Assembly (NCBI RefSeq): GCF_025717005.1
Contig: NZ_JAOVZU010000001.1
Location: forward strand, 186,001 to 250,000
DNA: 64,000 bases
Direction of reading: 5' to 3'
Source: Actinotalea endophytica
GTDB taxonomy: Bacteria; Actinomycetota; Actinomycetes; Actinomycetales; Cellulomonadaceae
Shown: positions 26,558 to 35,447 of the stretch, one piece after another
Layout: each line of letters opens with the position of its first letter
Numbering within the stretch: position 1 is the stretch's first letter
Position numbers and translations under genes: made by a program
The notes under the pieces: generated by a model
What the model was told of the DNA's origin: nothing
Databases searched by the model: none
The model's input: only the letters and a program-made list of their open reading frames with translations

Positions 26558-27934
26558 TCAGCCCTTCGCGGCCGCGTAGCGCGCCAGCGCCTCCTCGCGC
26601 TCGGCGCCGTGCTCGACGATGCGCTCCGGGTAGCCGTGGGCGTAGCCGTCGGCCGCTCGCCACGGCTCGTGGGCGGCCGCGCCCGCGAGGTGCCGCAGCT
26701 CGGGCACCCAGCGGCGGACGTAGTCGCCGTCGGGGTCGAACCGCGCGCCCTGGGTCACCGGGTTGAAGACCCGGAAGTACGGTGCGGCGTCCGTCCCGGT
26801 CCCGGCGACCCACTGCCACCCGTGGTTGTTCGACGCCACGTCGCCGTCGCGCAGGTGGGCGAGGAAGTGCCGGGCGCCGTGCACCCACCACTGGTGCAGG
26901 TCCTTGACCAGGAAGCTCGCCGTGACCATCCGGACCCGGTTGTGCATCCAGCCGGTCGCGAGCAGCTGGCGCATGCCGGCGTCGACGAACGGGTACCCGG
27001 TCCGACCCTGCTGCCACGCGTCGAGCGCCGCCGCGGCGTCCGGGTCGGTGGCCGGGTCGTCGTAGTGGAAGCGCAGGTCGTCCCGCCAGTCGCGCCACGC
27101 CGATGCGGGTGCGTGGAACAGCACGTCGGCGTAGAACTCCCGCCACGCGAGCTCGGTGACGAAGGTCCGTGCGCCGTCGGTGCGGCCGGCGGGGTGCGCC
27201 GCGACGTCGGCGAGCAGCGTGCGCGGGTGCAGCGTGCCGTACTTGAGGTGCACGGAGAGCTGAGAGGTGCCGTCGAGATCGGGCCGGTCACGGCGCTCGC
27301 CGTAGTGCTCGAGGCCGTCCTCGAGGAAGGCGTGCCAGCGCTCCAGCGCGGCCTGCTCGGTGACGGCCGGCTGCCCGGTGGGTGCGCCGTCGGGCGTCGC
27401 GGGCAGGCCGTCGGAGTCCGGGCCCCGGTGCCAGCGCAGCGCGGCCGGGACCTGGGCCGGCCGCCGCCAGCCGTGCTCGCGCCAGGCCTTCGAGAACGGC
27501 GTGAACACCTTGTAGGGCTCGTCGGTTCGGGTGCGCACCCGCCCCGGGGTCACCGCGTAGGGGCTGCCGGTCGCGACCAGCGGCACGTCCAGGTCGGCCA
27601 GTGCGCGGCCGACCCGCTCGTCGCGTCGCCTCCCGTACGGCGTGGTCTCGGCCGACACGTGCACCGAACCGGCTCGAGCCTCGCGCACCAGGGTCGGCAG
27701 CACGTCCTCGGGACGGCCGCGGCGCACCACGAGCGCGCCGTCGACGGCGTCGGCCACCCCGGCCAGCGCCTCGCGGAGCGCGCCGACCCGCGCCGGCCCG
27801 GCCGCCTCGAGCAGCCCGGGGTCGAGCACGAACACCGGGACCACGGTGTCGTCGACGGCCGCCTCGACCGCAGCGCCGAGCGCCGGATGGTCGCGCAGGC
27901 GCAGGTCGCGGCGCAGCCAGAGGATGCTCGTCAC
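26558..27934 (-). CDS. phr: Deoxyribodipyrimidine photolyase (CPD class I)
   Basis: 458 residues from GTG 27934 (VTSILWLRRDLRLRDHPAL). Flavin-dependent enzyme that splits UV-induced cyclobutane pyrimidine dimers with blue light. The N-terminal antenna-binding domain is followed by the FAD domain with TELAWREFYADVLF, WMHNRVRM, and NNHGWQWVAGTGTDAAPYFR; the tryptophans of the electron-transfer chain fall in these blocks. Length and motifs favour photolyase over cryptochrome. It follows the LPG-synthase-like gene by 47 bp on the same strand. Confidence 0.94.
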   Translation of the reverse strand: MTSILWLRRDLRLRDHPALGAAVEAAVDDTVVPVFVLDPGLLEAAGPARVGALREALAGVADAVDGALVVRRGRPEDVLPTLVREARAGSVHVSAETTPYGRRRDERVGRALADLDVPLVATGSPYAVTPGRVRTRTDEPYKVFTPFSKAWREHGWRRPAQVPAALRWHRGPDSDGLPATPDGAPTGQPAVTEQAALERWHAFLEDGLEHYGERRDRPDLDGTSQLSVHLKYGTLHPRTLLADVAAHPAGRTDGARTFVTELAWREFYADVLFHAPASAWRDWRDDLRFHYDDPATDPDAAAALDAWQQGRTGYPFVDAGMRQLLATGWMHNRVRMVTASFLVKDLHQWWVHGARHFLAHLRDGDVASNNHGWQWVAGTGTDAAPYFRVFNPVTQGARFDPDGDYVRRWVPELRHLAGAAAHEPWRAADGYAHGYPERIVEHGAEREEALARYAAAKG

Positions 27935-27981
27935 CCGGTCGAGGCTAGGTGGGTCCCGCAGGTCCCGCGCGGGCGGGCGGC

Positions 27982-30468
27982 TCAGAGCTCGCCGGTGCGC
28001 TGCAGACGCCGCATCGCGAGCCAGCCGAACGGGATCCGGGCCCAGAAGGTCAGGCCTCGGAAGAGCACCACGACCGACGTCGCGATCGCGACCGGGATGC
28101 CCGCGGTGGACAACCCCGTGATGAGCGCCGCCTCGACGGTGCCCAGACCGCCGGGGGTCGGCACGATCGCGCCGGCCGCGTTCCCGACCAGGTAGATCAG
28201 CGCGAGGTCGATCAGCGACAGGTCCTGGCCGAACGCGGCCAGCGACGCCCAGAACGCCCCGAGGTAGCTGACGGTCACGATCAGGTTGCCGAGCGCGGCC
28301 ACCGCGAACCGGCGGGGCTGGGACAGCAGCCGGACCAGGCGCGGCCAGGTCTGCCGCCAGATCGGCAGCAGCCGCTCGACCGCCCAGCGGCGGACCTGCG
28401 GGACCAGCAACGCGACGCCGATCGCGGCCGCGACCAGCGCGACGACGATCAGCACGGTGCTCGACGGCAGGCGCAGGGCCCGGCTCGACCCGCTGATCAG
28501 CGACAGCACCACGAGCACGCCGATCGTGGTGAGGAACTGCGAGAGCTGTACGAGGCCCACCGAGGCGACCGCGAGTGCGTTGGAGACGCCGCGGCGGGTC
28601 AGCATCCGCAGGTTGAGCGCTGCCGGCCCGACCCCGGCCGGCGCGACCAGCGAGACGAACGCCGCGGCGAGCTGCACCATCGTCGTGCGCCACAGCGGCA
28701 GCCGGATCGGCGAGAACGCGGCGAGCGCGATCGCGGCGCCGAGGAACGTCACCATGCCGAGCGCGAAGGTCGCTGCGGCCCACCACGGCTCGGACTCGCC
28801 GAGCGCGACCCGGATCTGGTCGATGTTGATCGTGGTGACGACCAGCACACCGGCGCCGACGCTGAGGACGACGGTGAGCACCGTGCGCACGCCGAACCGG
28901 GTGAGTCGCTCGGGCTCGACGTCCGCCTCGGGCAGGAGCTCCAGGAGCGCCTCGCGCACCTCGCCGAGCAGACCCCGCTGGGCACGCACCTCCTCGCGGG
29001 TCGCGCGCGGCAGGGCGATCGTCTGCAGCAGCGGGCCGATCGACGCGAGGTCCTCGGTGAGCACGCGACCCGCGGACGCGACCGCGCGCTCGGCACCGAC
29101 CCGCAGCGCGAGGACCGCGAGCAGCTGGCTGATGTCCATCCGCCGTGCGAGCTCGGAGGAGGCGACATCGCCGCTCTCCCACCCGGTGAGCAGCACACCG
29201 CGCGCGCCCGGGGTGCCGTCGAGCAGCACGGCGTCCGAGGTCAGGGCTCGGTGCGCGAGCCCGGCCTGGTGGGCCAGCCGCAGCTGTTCCCACGCGGCGT
29301 CGAGCGTGTCGTCGTCGACGTCGGCCGGGTCCGCGTCGCGGATCGGCACCGCCCCGGTCACGTGCTCGAAGACCAGCAGCATCGAGTCGTCGGCCTCGGC
29401 CATGGACAGCAGCCGCGGTGTGCGGACGCCGGAGGACGCGGCGGCGTAGCTGAGCAGCGCGACGCGCTCGGCGACCTGCCGGAGCGACACGACCGTGCGG
29501 CCGTCGATGCCGCGCAGCCGCAGGGACCGCCACCAGCGCGCGAGCACGCCGATCACCTGGCGGTCGCCGTCGAGGCACAGCACGTCGCGTCGCACGCCGC
29601 TCGCGTCGACCATCGCGTAGACGCGCTGGTCCGAGTGCCGGGCCAGCGCGACCGAGGCGAGGTCGGTGGCGAGGGAGTCGTCGCCCTCCGGGCTGTCGGC
29701 GGTGACGCCACGGACCCGGATCAGCGCCCGCGGGTCGAACCCGGCCCGTCGGACGCCGTCCACGAGCGACCGGCCGTAGGCGCGCTCGGACTGCACGCCC
29801 GACGCGTACCGCACGCCGCTGCCGACCATCCGGCCGAGCAGCGGCGTGACGAGGGCACCGGGCAGGGTGAGCAGCCCGGTCACCAGCGCCACGCCGAGGC
29901 CCAGCCACACCGCGTTCCACGACCAGGCGACCGAGCGGCGCCGGCTGCGTGGCCCGGCGACGGTGAGCAGCGCGGTCATCCCGACCAGCAGCGGGAAGAT
30001 CGTCACGGTGCCCTCGCCGCCACGGAACACCGAGAACGCGGACTGCAGGCTCGGGATGCCGAACCGGGTGATCAGCCAGGTCGCCACGACGCTCGCGACC
30101 ATACCGAGCACGGCGGCGAGCACCGCCTCGGCGGCGTGCCGGAGCAGCCGGCGGGCCAGCAGCTCGAACAGCACCGCCACCGGTACGACGAGCGTGATCA
30201 GGCCCTCGAGCACCGCCACCGGCAGGAACACCAGCCGGCGGACCAGCGAGGCGAAGCCCTGGACGTCCTCCGTGACGCCCGTCGTGGTGCCCTGCGCGTA
30301 CGCGGCGAGGATGCAGACCACGGCGATCGCGACGGCGGAGATCACGACGGCGACCAGGTCGGCCGGATGGTGCACGCGGGCGGTCGGCGTGTCGACGATC
30401 CGCACCCCGTGGTCGGCCTGGGCACGTCCTGACGGCCCCGGCTGAGCTGGGCGCCAGGGTCCGGGCAT
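27982..30468 (-). CDS. LPG-synthase-type membrane protein with pseudokinase domain
   Basis: 828 residues. Layout: N-terminal membrane helices (about 38-210), a cytosolic kinase-like domain (about 225-500), then a C-terminal LPG_synthase_TM/UPF0104 domain of 6-8 helices (about 525-810) containing SLVAPAGVGPAALNLRML and the late loop AIVPTPGGLGTVEAALI. The kinase-like part is degenerate: the catalytic loop reads HRALTSDAVLLDG (406-418) where HRDLxxxN is expected, and the DFG position reads TGWES (428-432). It is therefore probably a pseudokinase that binds rather than phosphorylates. A flippase or lipid-modification role at the membrane is inferred from the C-terminal domain. It starts 10 bp after a diguanylate cyclase gene. 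Confidence 0.85.
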   Translation of the reverse strand: MPGPWRPAQPGPSGRAQADHGVRIVDTPTARVHHPADLVAVVISAVAIAVVCILAAYAQGTTTGVTEDVQGFASLVRRLVFLPVAVLEGLITLVVPVAVLFELLARRLLRHAAEAVLAAVLGMVASVVATWLITRFGIPSLQSAFSVFRGGEGTVTIFPLLVGMTALLTVAGPRSRRRSVAWSWNAVWLGLGVALVTGLLTLPGALVTPLLGRMVGSGVRYASGVQSERAYGRSLVDGVRRAGFDPRALIRVRGVTADSPEGDDSLATDLASVALARHSDQRVYAMVDASGVRRDVLCLDGDRQVIGVLARWWRSLRLRGIDGRTVVSLRQVAERVALLSYAAASSGVRTPRLLSMAEADDSMLLVFEHVTGAVPIRDADPADVDDDTLDAAWEQLRLAHQAGLAHRALTSDAVLLDGTPGARGVLLTGWESGDVASSELARRMDISQLLAVLALRVGAERAVASAGRVLTEDLASIGPLLQTIALPRATREEVRAQRGLLGEVREALLELLPEADVEPERLTRFGVRTVLTVVLSVGAGVLVVTTINIDQIRVALGESEPWWAAATFALGMVTFLGAAIALAAFSPIRLPLWRTTMVQLAAAFVSLVAPAGVGPAALNLRMLTRRGVSNALAVASVGLVQLSQFLTTIGVLVVLSLISGSSRALRLPSSTVLIVVALVAAAIGVALLVPQVRRWAVERLLPIWRQTWPRLVRLLSQPRRFAVAALGNLIVTVSYLGAFWASLAAFGQDLSLIDLALIYLVGNAAGAIVPTPGGLGTVEAALITGLSTAGIPVAIATSVVVLFRGLTFWARIPFGWLAMRRLQRTGEL

Positions 30469-30478
30469 GACGGCGAGT

Positions 30479-32074
30479 CTAGGCCGGGCCGGGTCCCCGG
30501 GCGGTGAGGTCTCCCTCGGCGTCGGGACCGTCGTCCTCGTCGCCGTCCGACCCGTGCCCGCCGGGGCGTCCGCGCAGGTGGCTGTGCACGTCGTGGTGGA
30601 CGTCGCGGGGCCGACCCTCGAGCGAGATGAGCGACCCGCCGCCGAACTGCGCGACCGGGCCGACGCCGCGTCTGCGCCTGCGGCGCTTGACCCGGTACAT
30701 GTCGTCGTCGGCCCGCGCGAACAGCGGCTCGGGCGCCGTGGGCCCGAAGGCCAACGCGACGCCGATGCTCACCCCGACGTCGACCCGGCGGCCGCCGTCG
30801 AGGCCGATGGGCTTGTCGCACGCCTCGGAGAGGCGGGTCGCGACCCGGTCCACCTCGTCCTGGTCGCGGACCTCCGTGAGGATCGCGCAGAACTCGTCGC
30901 CGCTGATCCGGGCGAGGTGGTCGTGCGGCCGCAGGGCGGCACGCAGCCGGCGGGACAGTGCGACGAGCACGGCGTCACCCGCGGCGTGGCCGTGGGTGTC
31001 GTTGACGTCCTTGAACCGGTCGAGGTCCAGGAAGAGCACGGCGACCCCCGCGCCCGGAACGGCCCGGTCGAGGTCGTCGGCGAGCCGCTCGAGCAGCCCG
31101 GAGCGGTTCGGCAGGCCGGTGAGGTCGTCGTGCGACGCGGCGTGGGCGAGCGCCTCCTGGTGCTGCAGCCGCTCGGTGACGTCGCGCTGCTCGATCACGA
31201 GTCCCTCGACCAGTGGGTCGCCGAGCAGGTTGTGGACGCTCCACTCGTACCAGCGGCGTTCCTGGCTCGCGAGCGCGACGAGGACGTCGATCGCACCGCG
31301 CGTCCCGGCGCCGCCGGAGATGACCCGCTGGAGCTCGGCCGCGACCCGCGCGCGGTGCTCGGGGTCGACCAGGTCGAGCAGGTCCGTGCCGATCAGCTCG
31401 CGGGGGCTTCGGCCGGTCGCGCGCTCCGCGGCGGGGCTGACGTAGCTGAGGGTGAGCGTGGCGTCGGACACGGTGATCACGTCCGAGGAGGACTCCATGA
31501 GCGCGCGCAGCCGGGCGTCGCTGCGGGCCAGCTCCGCCTCGACGCGCTCCCGCTCGGCGGCAGTGAGGCCGACGGTGACCACGCCGCCCGCCGCGATGAT
31601 GAAGATCGCCGCCGCGGCCACGTGGCTGGCCGCGGGCGGCACCACGGTGGCGACCACGCCGGCCGCGACACCGAGCTGGCCGAGCAGCGTCGTGCCCGCG
31701 AGCAGTGCGACGGAGGGTACCCACACCCAGCAGCCCGACCGCTGGATGTGCACGACGGCGACCAGGATCGCGGTGGCCGGGAGCACGAGGCTCCACCCGG
31801 CGGTCCAGGTGTACGCCGCGAACAGCGTGAACGCGACGGCGAGCCGCAGCACCGGGCGGTTGTCCAGCCGCCCCGAGCCGAGCCAGCGCTGTGCCGGCGT
31901 GAGGCCGGCGAGGACGATCAGCGGGGTCAGCAGGGCGAGGAGCCAGGGTGGCCCGGTGACCAGGTCTCGACCCGCCAGCCAGACGTACACGGGCAACGCC
32001 GTGACGCCGGCGGCCAGGGCGACGGCGACAGCGGCGACGCCCGACACTCGTGGCGCAAGGGCGTCTGGGGGCAT
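30479..32074 (-). CDS. Membrane diguanylate cyclase with PAS domain
   Basis: 531 residues from ATG 32074. Six or so membrane helices (about 10-170), a short linker, one PAS domain (about 180-300, LRALMESSSDVITVSDATLT) and a GGDEF domain. The signature is SGDEF at about 401-405, a variant known in active cyclases, and an inhibitory I-site RPHD lies exactly five residues before it. It also has the conserved HDDLTGLPNRSGL start. It makes cyclic di-GMP with product feedback. A low-complexity charged tail (after about 470) is atypical. The LPG-synthase-like gene begins 10 bp downstream, so both are in one operon, likely with the CPBP gene 75 bp upstream. Confidence 0.92.
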   Translation of the reverse strand: MPPDALAPRVSGVAAVAVALAAGVTALPVYVWLAGRDLVTGPPWLLALLTPLIVLAGLTPAQRWLGSGRLDNRPVLRLAVAFTLFAAYTWTAGWSLVLPATAILVAVVHIQRSGCWVWVPSVALLAGTTLLGQLGVAAGVVATVVPPAASHVAAAAIFIIAAGGVVTVGLTAAERERVEAELARSDARLRALMESSSDVITVSDATLTLSYVSPAAERATGRSPRELIGTDLLDLVDPEHRARVAAELQRVISGGAGTRGAIDVLVALASQERRWYEWSVHNLLGDPLVEGLVIEQRDVTERLQHQEALAHAASHDDLTGLPNRSGLLERLADDLDRAVPGAGVAVLFLDLDRFKDVNDTHGHAAGDAVLVALSRRLRAALRPHDHLARISGDEFCAILTEVRDQDEVDRVATRLSEACDKPIGLDGGRRVDVGVSIGVALAFGPTAPEPLFARADDDMYRVKRRRRRRGVGPVAQFGGGSLISLEGRPRDVHHDVHSHLRGRPGGHGSDGDEDDGPDAEGDLTARGPGPA

Positions 32075-32149
32075 CGGACACCTCGGATGACGGGTGGGCT
32101 CAGTGTGCCCGCACGGTTTCGGGCTCCGCTAGACCCGCACGGGTGCCGC

Positions 32150-32959
32150 TCACGCCAGCCCCAGGCTCGCGAGGAGGCTCGCGGGGATGAGTGCGTAGCC
32201 CACGAACGAGACGACGTCGAGCAGCGTGTGGGCGACGACGAGCGGCATGACGCGTCGCCATCGCAGGTAGACGAGGCTGAAGACGACGCCCATGAGGACG
32301 TTGCCCACCGCCATCGCCGGTCCCTGGTAGAGGTGGTACGCACCGCGGAGCAGCGAGCTGGTGGCGACCGCCACGGGTGTCGCCCAGCCGATCCGGTGCA
32401 GCCGGTCGAGCAGCCAGGCGACCACGACCACCTCTTCGAGGAGCGCGTTGTAGATCGCCGAGAGCACCAGCACCGGGATGGTCCACCAGTAGTCGGTCAG
32501 CCCGGACGCGGCGATGTGCACGCTGAGCCCGAGCGCCCGGCCGATCGCGTAGACCGCGAGGCCCGGGATGCCGATCGCCGCGGCGAGCCCGGCACCGGCG
32601 AGCAGGTCACGGAGCGGGCGGGTCGCGTCGAGCCCGATCCGCCGGAGCGCGTCCCGCAGCCCGCGCGGCGCGGACAGCAGGAACAGCGCGAGGATCACCG
32701 GCATCAGCCCGAAGCCGATCCCGAGGAGCTGGTACGTCAGGTCCAGCCATGGGCGGGGCGACTGGGTGGGGTTGATCGTCGCGGTCTGGTCGCCGAGCGC
32801 CTCGACCCTGGTCAGGCGGTCGATCAGCCGGACGATCGCGTAGACCGCCGCCTGGCCGAGCGACAGCCCGAGGACGATCCAGATCTCGGCGGTGAGGCGA
32901 CGGCGCTCGCGGGACCCCGGCGGCGCGACCTCGGTCACGACGGCGTCAGTGGCGGTCAC
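32150..32959 (-). CDS. CPBP family intramembrane metalloprotease
   Basis: 269 residues from ATG 32959, about seven membrane helices. The three CPBP motifs are present: NALLEEVVVVAWLLDRL (Glu-Glu pair), RGAYHLYQG (His), and VVAHTLLDVVSF (His/Asp). These are the metal and catalytic residues of CAAX-protease/bacteriocin-immunity type enzymes. Substrate unknown. First gene of the likely minus-strand group continuing to the diguanylate cyclase. Confidence 0.9.
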   Translation of the reverse strand: MTATDAVVTEVAPPGSRERRRLTAEIWIVLGLSLGQAAVYAIVRLIDRLTRVEALGDQTATINPTQSPRPWLDLTYQLLGIGFGLMPVILALFLLSAPRGLRDALRRIGLDATRPLRDLLAGAGLAAAIGIPGLAVYAIGRALGLSVHIAASGLTDYWWTIPVLVLSAIYNALLEEVVVVAWLLDRLHRIGWATPVAVATSSLLRGAYHLYQGPAMAVGNVLMGVVFSLVYLRWRRVMPLVVAHTLLDVVSFVGYALIPASLLASLGLA

Positions 32960-33091
32960 CGGGCCACCGTACGGTGCGAACCTGGACGTCCGCTGGGTGT
33001 GCGCTGGACGGGATCGAGGTCGGCCGGGACGTGGTTCGGCCGGCCGGGGTCGGTCCGTGCGGTCGTCCGCCCCGGCCGGGCCGCCGGCGTC

Positions 33092-33379
33092 TCAGGCCGC
33101 CTGGGCCTCGGGGATCGGGACGCAGGACACCACGAAGTCCTCCCAGTGGCCCATGGCGCCGCACCATACGCAGCCGAGCGTGGCCGGCCAGCGCATCCGC
33201 AGCCGACCCGACTCGCACAGCAGGTAGTGGCCGCCGCGCTCGCAGTGCCCGCAGGCGGTCGTGACGACCCAGCGGGCCGGCTCCTCGGCGTGGCGCGAGG
33301 CGTGTCCGCGGTGCTCGCACGGCAGGGTCGCCTCGAAGTCGAGCTCCAGCAGCATCTCGGTGTCGAAAGCCGTGATCAT
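33092..33379 (-). CDS. Small Cys/His-rich protein, probably zinc-binding
   Basis: 95 residues from ATG 33379. Cysteines and histidines are arranged as LPCEHRGHASRH, TTACGHCERGGHYLLCES and LGCVWCGAMGH, giving enough ligands for one or two zinc sites. No enzyme motif. I do not recognise a named family, though comparable small proteins occur in actinobacteria. ATG 33379 is chosen over ATG 33397 because a perfect 12-nt Shine-Dalgarno sequence (33383-33394) lies between them. High expression is implied by that site. Confidence 0.75.
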   Translation of the reverse strand: MITAFDTEMLLELDFEATLPCEHRGHASRHAEEPARWVVTTACGHCERGGHYLLCESGRLRMRWPATLGCVWCGAMGHWEDFVVSCVPIPEAQAA

Positions 33380-33382
33380 CCG

Positions 33383-33394
33383 GATCACCTCCTT
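33383..33394 (-). promoter_or_regulatory. Extended Shine-Dalgarno sequence
   Basis: On the minus strand AAGGAGGTGATC precedes ATG 33379; all 12 bases are complementary to the 16S rRNA 3' end. Most ribosome sites in this window match four to six bases, so this one is unusually strong and decides the start. Confidence 0.85.
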
Positions 33395-33477
33395 CATGGG
33401 ATGTCTGGAATGGTCGGCATCGCAGGCTCCGGTTTGAGGTCGGCCCGGTTAACTCTTCGTCACGGCTCCGGTCTTGA

Positions 33478-33523
33478 CGTGACCCCGATCACGTGTCAGG
33501 CTCAAACAACTTTGCGGCGCAAA
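33478..33523. promoter_or_regulatory. Crp-like site and a second dyad before the ABC operon
   Basis: CGTGA-CCCCGA-TCACG (33478-33493) keeps the GTGA-N6-TCAC core of Crp/GlxR sites. TTTGC-GGC-GCAAA (33511-33523) is a separate dyad 30 bp ahead of the first gene of the ABC operon. Either could control this operon or the divergent gene starting at 33379. TTGACG at 33474 is a possible -35. Confidence 0.45.
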
Positions 33524-33553
33524 CTTGTTTGCCAGGCTCATCCGGAGGACACG

Positions 33554-34231
33554 ATGGTCGACGAGCGAACCCCGGGGGACCCCGACGACCTGCCACCGGA
33601 CCCCGTCGCCCTCGCCGCGCTCATCGACGCCCAGCGGGCTCGCACCGCGGCGGACACCGAGTTCGCCGCCTGGTTGGTCTTCGGCGCCTGGGGCCTGGCC
33701 TGGATGGTCGGCCTGGCCGGGATGTGGGCGGCCTACACCCACCGGATCGCGCTGCCCTTCTGGGCCTCGGGCGCGATCTTCGCCGCGCTGCTCGTGATCG
33801 CGGCTGTCGTGACGACGGTGCACACCGTGCGCCGGACGGCGGGCATCGTCGGGCCGTCCGCGAAGCAGAGCGCGATGTACGGCTGGGCGTGGGTGGGCGT
33901 CTTCGTGGGCGACGGAGCGCTGATGGGCGCGCTCGGCCGGCTCGACGCGTCGCCCGACGTGAGCCTCACGGTGGGATCGATCGTCCCCGCGCTGCTGGTC
34001 GGCGGTCTCTACATGGCCGGTGGGGCGGCGTGGCACAGCCGGGAGCAGTTCGTCGTCGGCGCCTGGATCTGCGTGTCCACCGTGGCGGCGGCCTTCGTCG
34101 GCCCGCCGAACCTGCTGCTCGTGATGTCGTTGGCCGGCGGTGGCGGCATGCTCGTCGCCGCCGTCGTGGCCCGGATCAGGCGGAGCGGACGCCGGCCCTC
34201 CCGACCGCACGACCCGGGCCGGCTCTCGTGA
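33554..34231 (+). CDS. Hypothetical six-helix membrane protein of the ABC operon
   Basis: 225 residues from ATG 33554 with GGAGG at 33544-33548. Acidic N-terminus (PGDPDDLPPDP), then about six membrane helices from residue 40 on, ending in a basic tail. No family recognised. Its stop overlaps the GTG of the next gene by 4 nt (GTGA), making it the first cistron of a four-gene unit: membrane protein, winged-helix regulator, ABC ATPase, ABC permease. A sensory or accessory role for the exporter is possible. Confidence 0.75.
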   Translation: MVDERTPGDPDDLPPDPVALAALIDAQRARTAADTEFAAWLVFGAWGLAWMVGLAGMWAAYTHRIALPFWASGAIFAALLVIAAVVTTVHTVRRTAGIVGPSAKQSAMYGWAWVGVFVGDGALMGALGRLDASPDVSLTVGSIVPALLVGGLYMAGGAAWHSREQFVVGAWICVSTVAAAFVGPPNLLLVMSLAGGGGMLVAAVVARIRRSGRRPSRPHDPGRLS

Positions 34232-34548
34232 GCGCCGACCTCGACCCGGTGATCCACAGCCAGGCACGACTGCGGATCATGACGACCCTCGCGGCGATGC
34301 CCGAGGGTGACCGCCTGACCTTCCCGCGCCTGCAGAAGCTGCTGGACGCGACGGCCGGGAACCTCTCGACGCACCTGCGCAAGCTCGAGGACGCGGGATA
34401 CGTCGACGTCGCCAAGGGGCACGCCGGTCGTGTCCCGACCACCACCGTGAGCGTCACGCGCGCCGGCCGTCGGGCCTTCGAGGACTACCTCGCGGCCCTG
34501 CAGGCACTGCTGACCCCACCGACCACCGTCTCCGAGGAGGAGCGATGA
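34228..34548 (+). CDS. Winged-helix transcriptional regulator (HTH_34 type)
   Basis: 106 residues from GTG 34228. The sequence HSQARLRIMTTLAAM, TFPRLQKLLDATAGNLSTHLRKLEDAGYVDV and TVSVTRAGRRAFEDYLAAL matches the compact MarR/PF13601-like family that often precedes ABC exporters. No ligand domain. It overlaps both neighbours by 4 nt and is expected to repress its own operon in response to the exporter substrate or membrane stress. Confidence 0.9.
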   Translation: MSADLDPVIHSQARLRIMTTLAAMPEGDRLTFPRLQKLLDATAGNLSTHLRKLEDAGYVDVAKGHAGRVPTTTVSVTRAGRRAFEDYLAALQALLTPPTTVSEEER

Positions 34549-35447
34549 CCACCCACGACCTGCCGATCTCCGTCGAGCACGTCACCCGCCGGTTCGGCGA
34601 GACGGTCGCGCTGGACGACGTCTCGCTGGCCGTCCGACCGGGCGAGATGGTCGGGCTGCTCGGCCCGAACGGCGCCGGCAAGACCACGCTGCTCTCCCTC
34701 GTCGAGGGGCTGCGCCAGCCTGACGCGGGCACGGTGCGCGTGTTCGGCAGCGACCCGCGCACCGCAGCCGCACGGGTGCGTCTCGGCTCGACGCCGCAGG
34801 AGACCGGCCTGCCGCCGTCGCTCCGGGTCGCCGAGGTGGTCGACTTCGTCGGCCGGCACTACCCGGACCCGGTCCCGACCGCGGACCTGCTCGACACGTT
34901 CGGCCTGACCGACCTTGCTCGGCGGCAGACCGGCGGGATGTCCGGCGGGCAGAAGCGACGCCTGGCGGTCGCGCTCGCGGTGGTCGGCCGCCCCGACCTC
35001 GTGGTGCTCGACGAGCCGACCACCGGGCTCGACGTCGACGCCCGGCACGTGCTGTGGGACGCGCTGCGCTCGTTCCACGCGTCCGGCGCGACGGTCGTCG
35101 TCACGAGCCACTACCTGGAGGAGATCCAGGCGCTCGCCGAGCGGGTCGTCGTGGTCGACCACGGGCACGTGCTCGCCGACGCGCCGCTGGAGGAGATCCT
35201 CGGCCGGGTCGCGATGCGTCGCGTGACGCTCGAGCTCGGCGCGGGCCACGCCGCTCGCCTCGCCGGGCTCGGCGGAGTCGTGCAGCACCAGGTCGAGCCG
35301 TCGGGCCGGCACGTGCTGATGACCCCGGACGCGGACCTCGTGGTGCGCTCGCTGGTCGGCGCCGAGATCCCGTTCCGGGACCTCGAGGTGCGCACCGCCA
35401 CGCTCGAGGAGGCGTTCCTCGCCCTGACCCGCAAGGAGGCAGCATGA
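34545..35447 (+). CDS. ABC transporter ATP-binding protein
   Basis: 300 residues. Complete ABC motifs: Walker A GPNGAGKTT, Q-loop TPQETGLPPSL, signature MSGGQKRRL, Walker B LVVLDEPTTGLD, and switch His in VVVTSHYLEE. The C-terminal 80 residues form the usual regulatory extension of multidrug/antibiotic exporters. Works with the permease encoded immediately after (ATGA overlap at 35444-35447). Confidence 0.95.
   Translation: MTTHDLPISVEHVTRRFGETVALDDVSLAVRPGEMVGLLGPNGAGKTTLLSLVEGLRQPDAGTVRVFGSDPRTAAARVRLGSTPQETGLPPSLRVAEVVDFVGRHYPDPVPTADLLDTFGLTDLARRQTGGMSGGQKRRLAVALAVVGRPDLVVLDEPTTGLDVDARHVLWDALRSFHASGATVVVTSHYLEEIQALAERVVVVDHGHVLADAPLEEILGRVAMRRVTLELGAGHAARLAGLGGVVQHQVEPSGRHVLMTPDADLVVRSLVGAEIPFRDLEVRTATLEEAFLALTRKEAA

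Noticed and set aside
33381-33394. CGGATCACCTCCTT looks like the 3' end of 16S rRNA.
   Set aside because: No other rRNA sequence flanks it; on the minus strand it is a Shine-Dalgarno site properly spaced from an ATG.
30467-33553. Plus-strand open frame running across the diguanylate cyclase and CPBP genes into the ABC operon.
   Set aside because: Only the part from ATG 33554 has a ribosome site and membrane-protein features; the rest mirrors genes on the minus strand.
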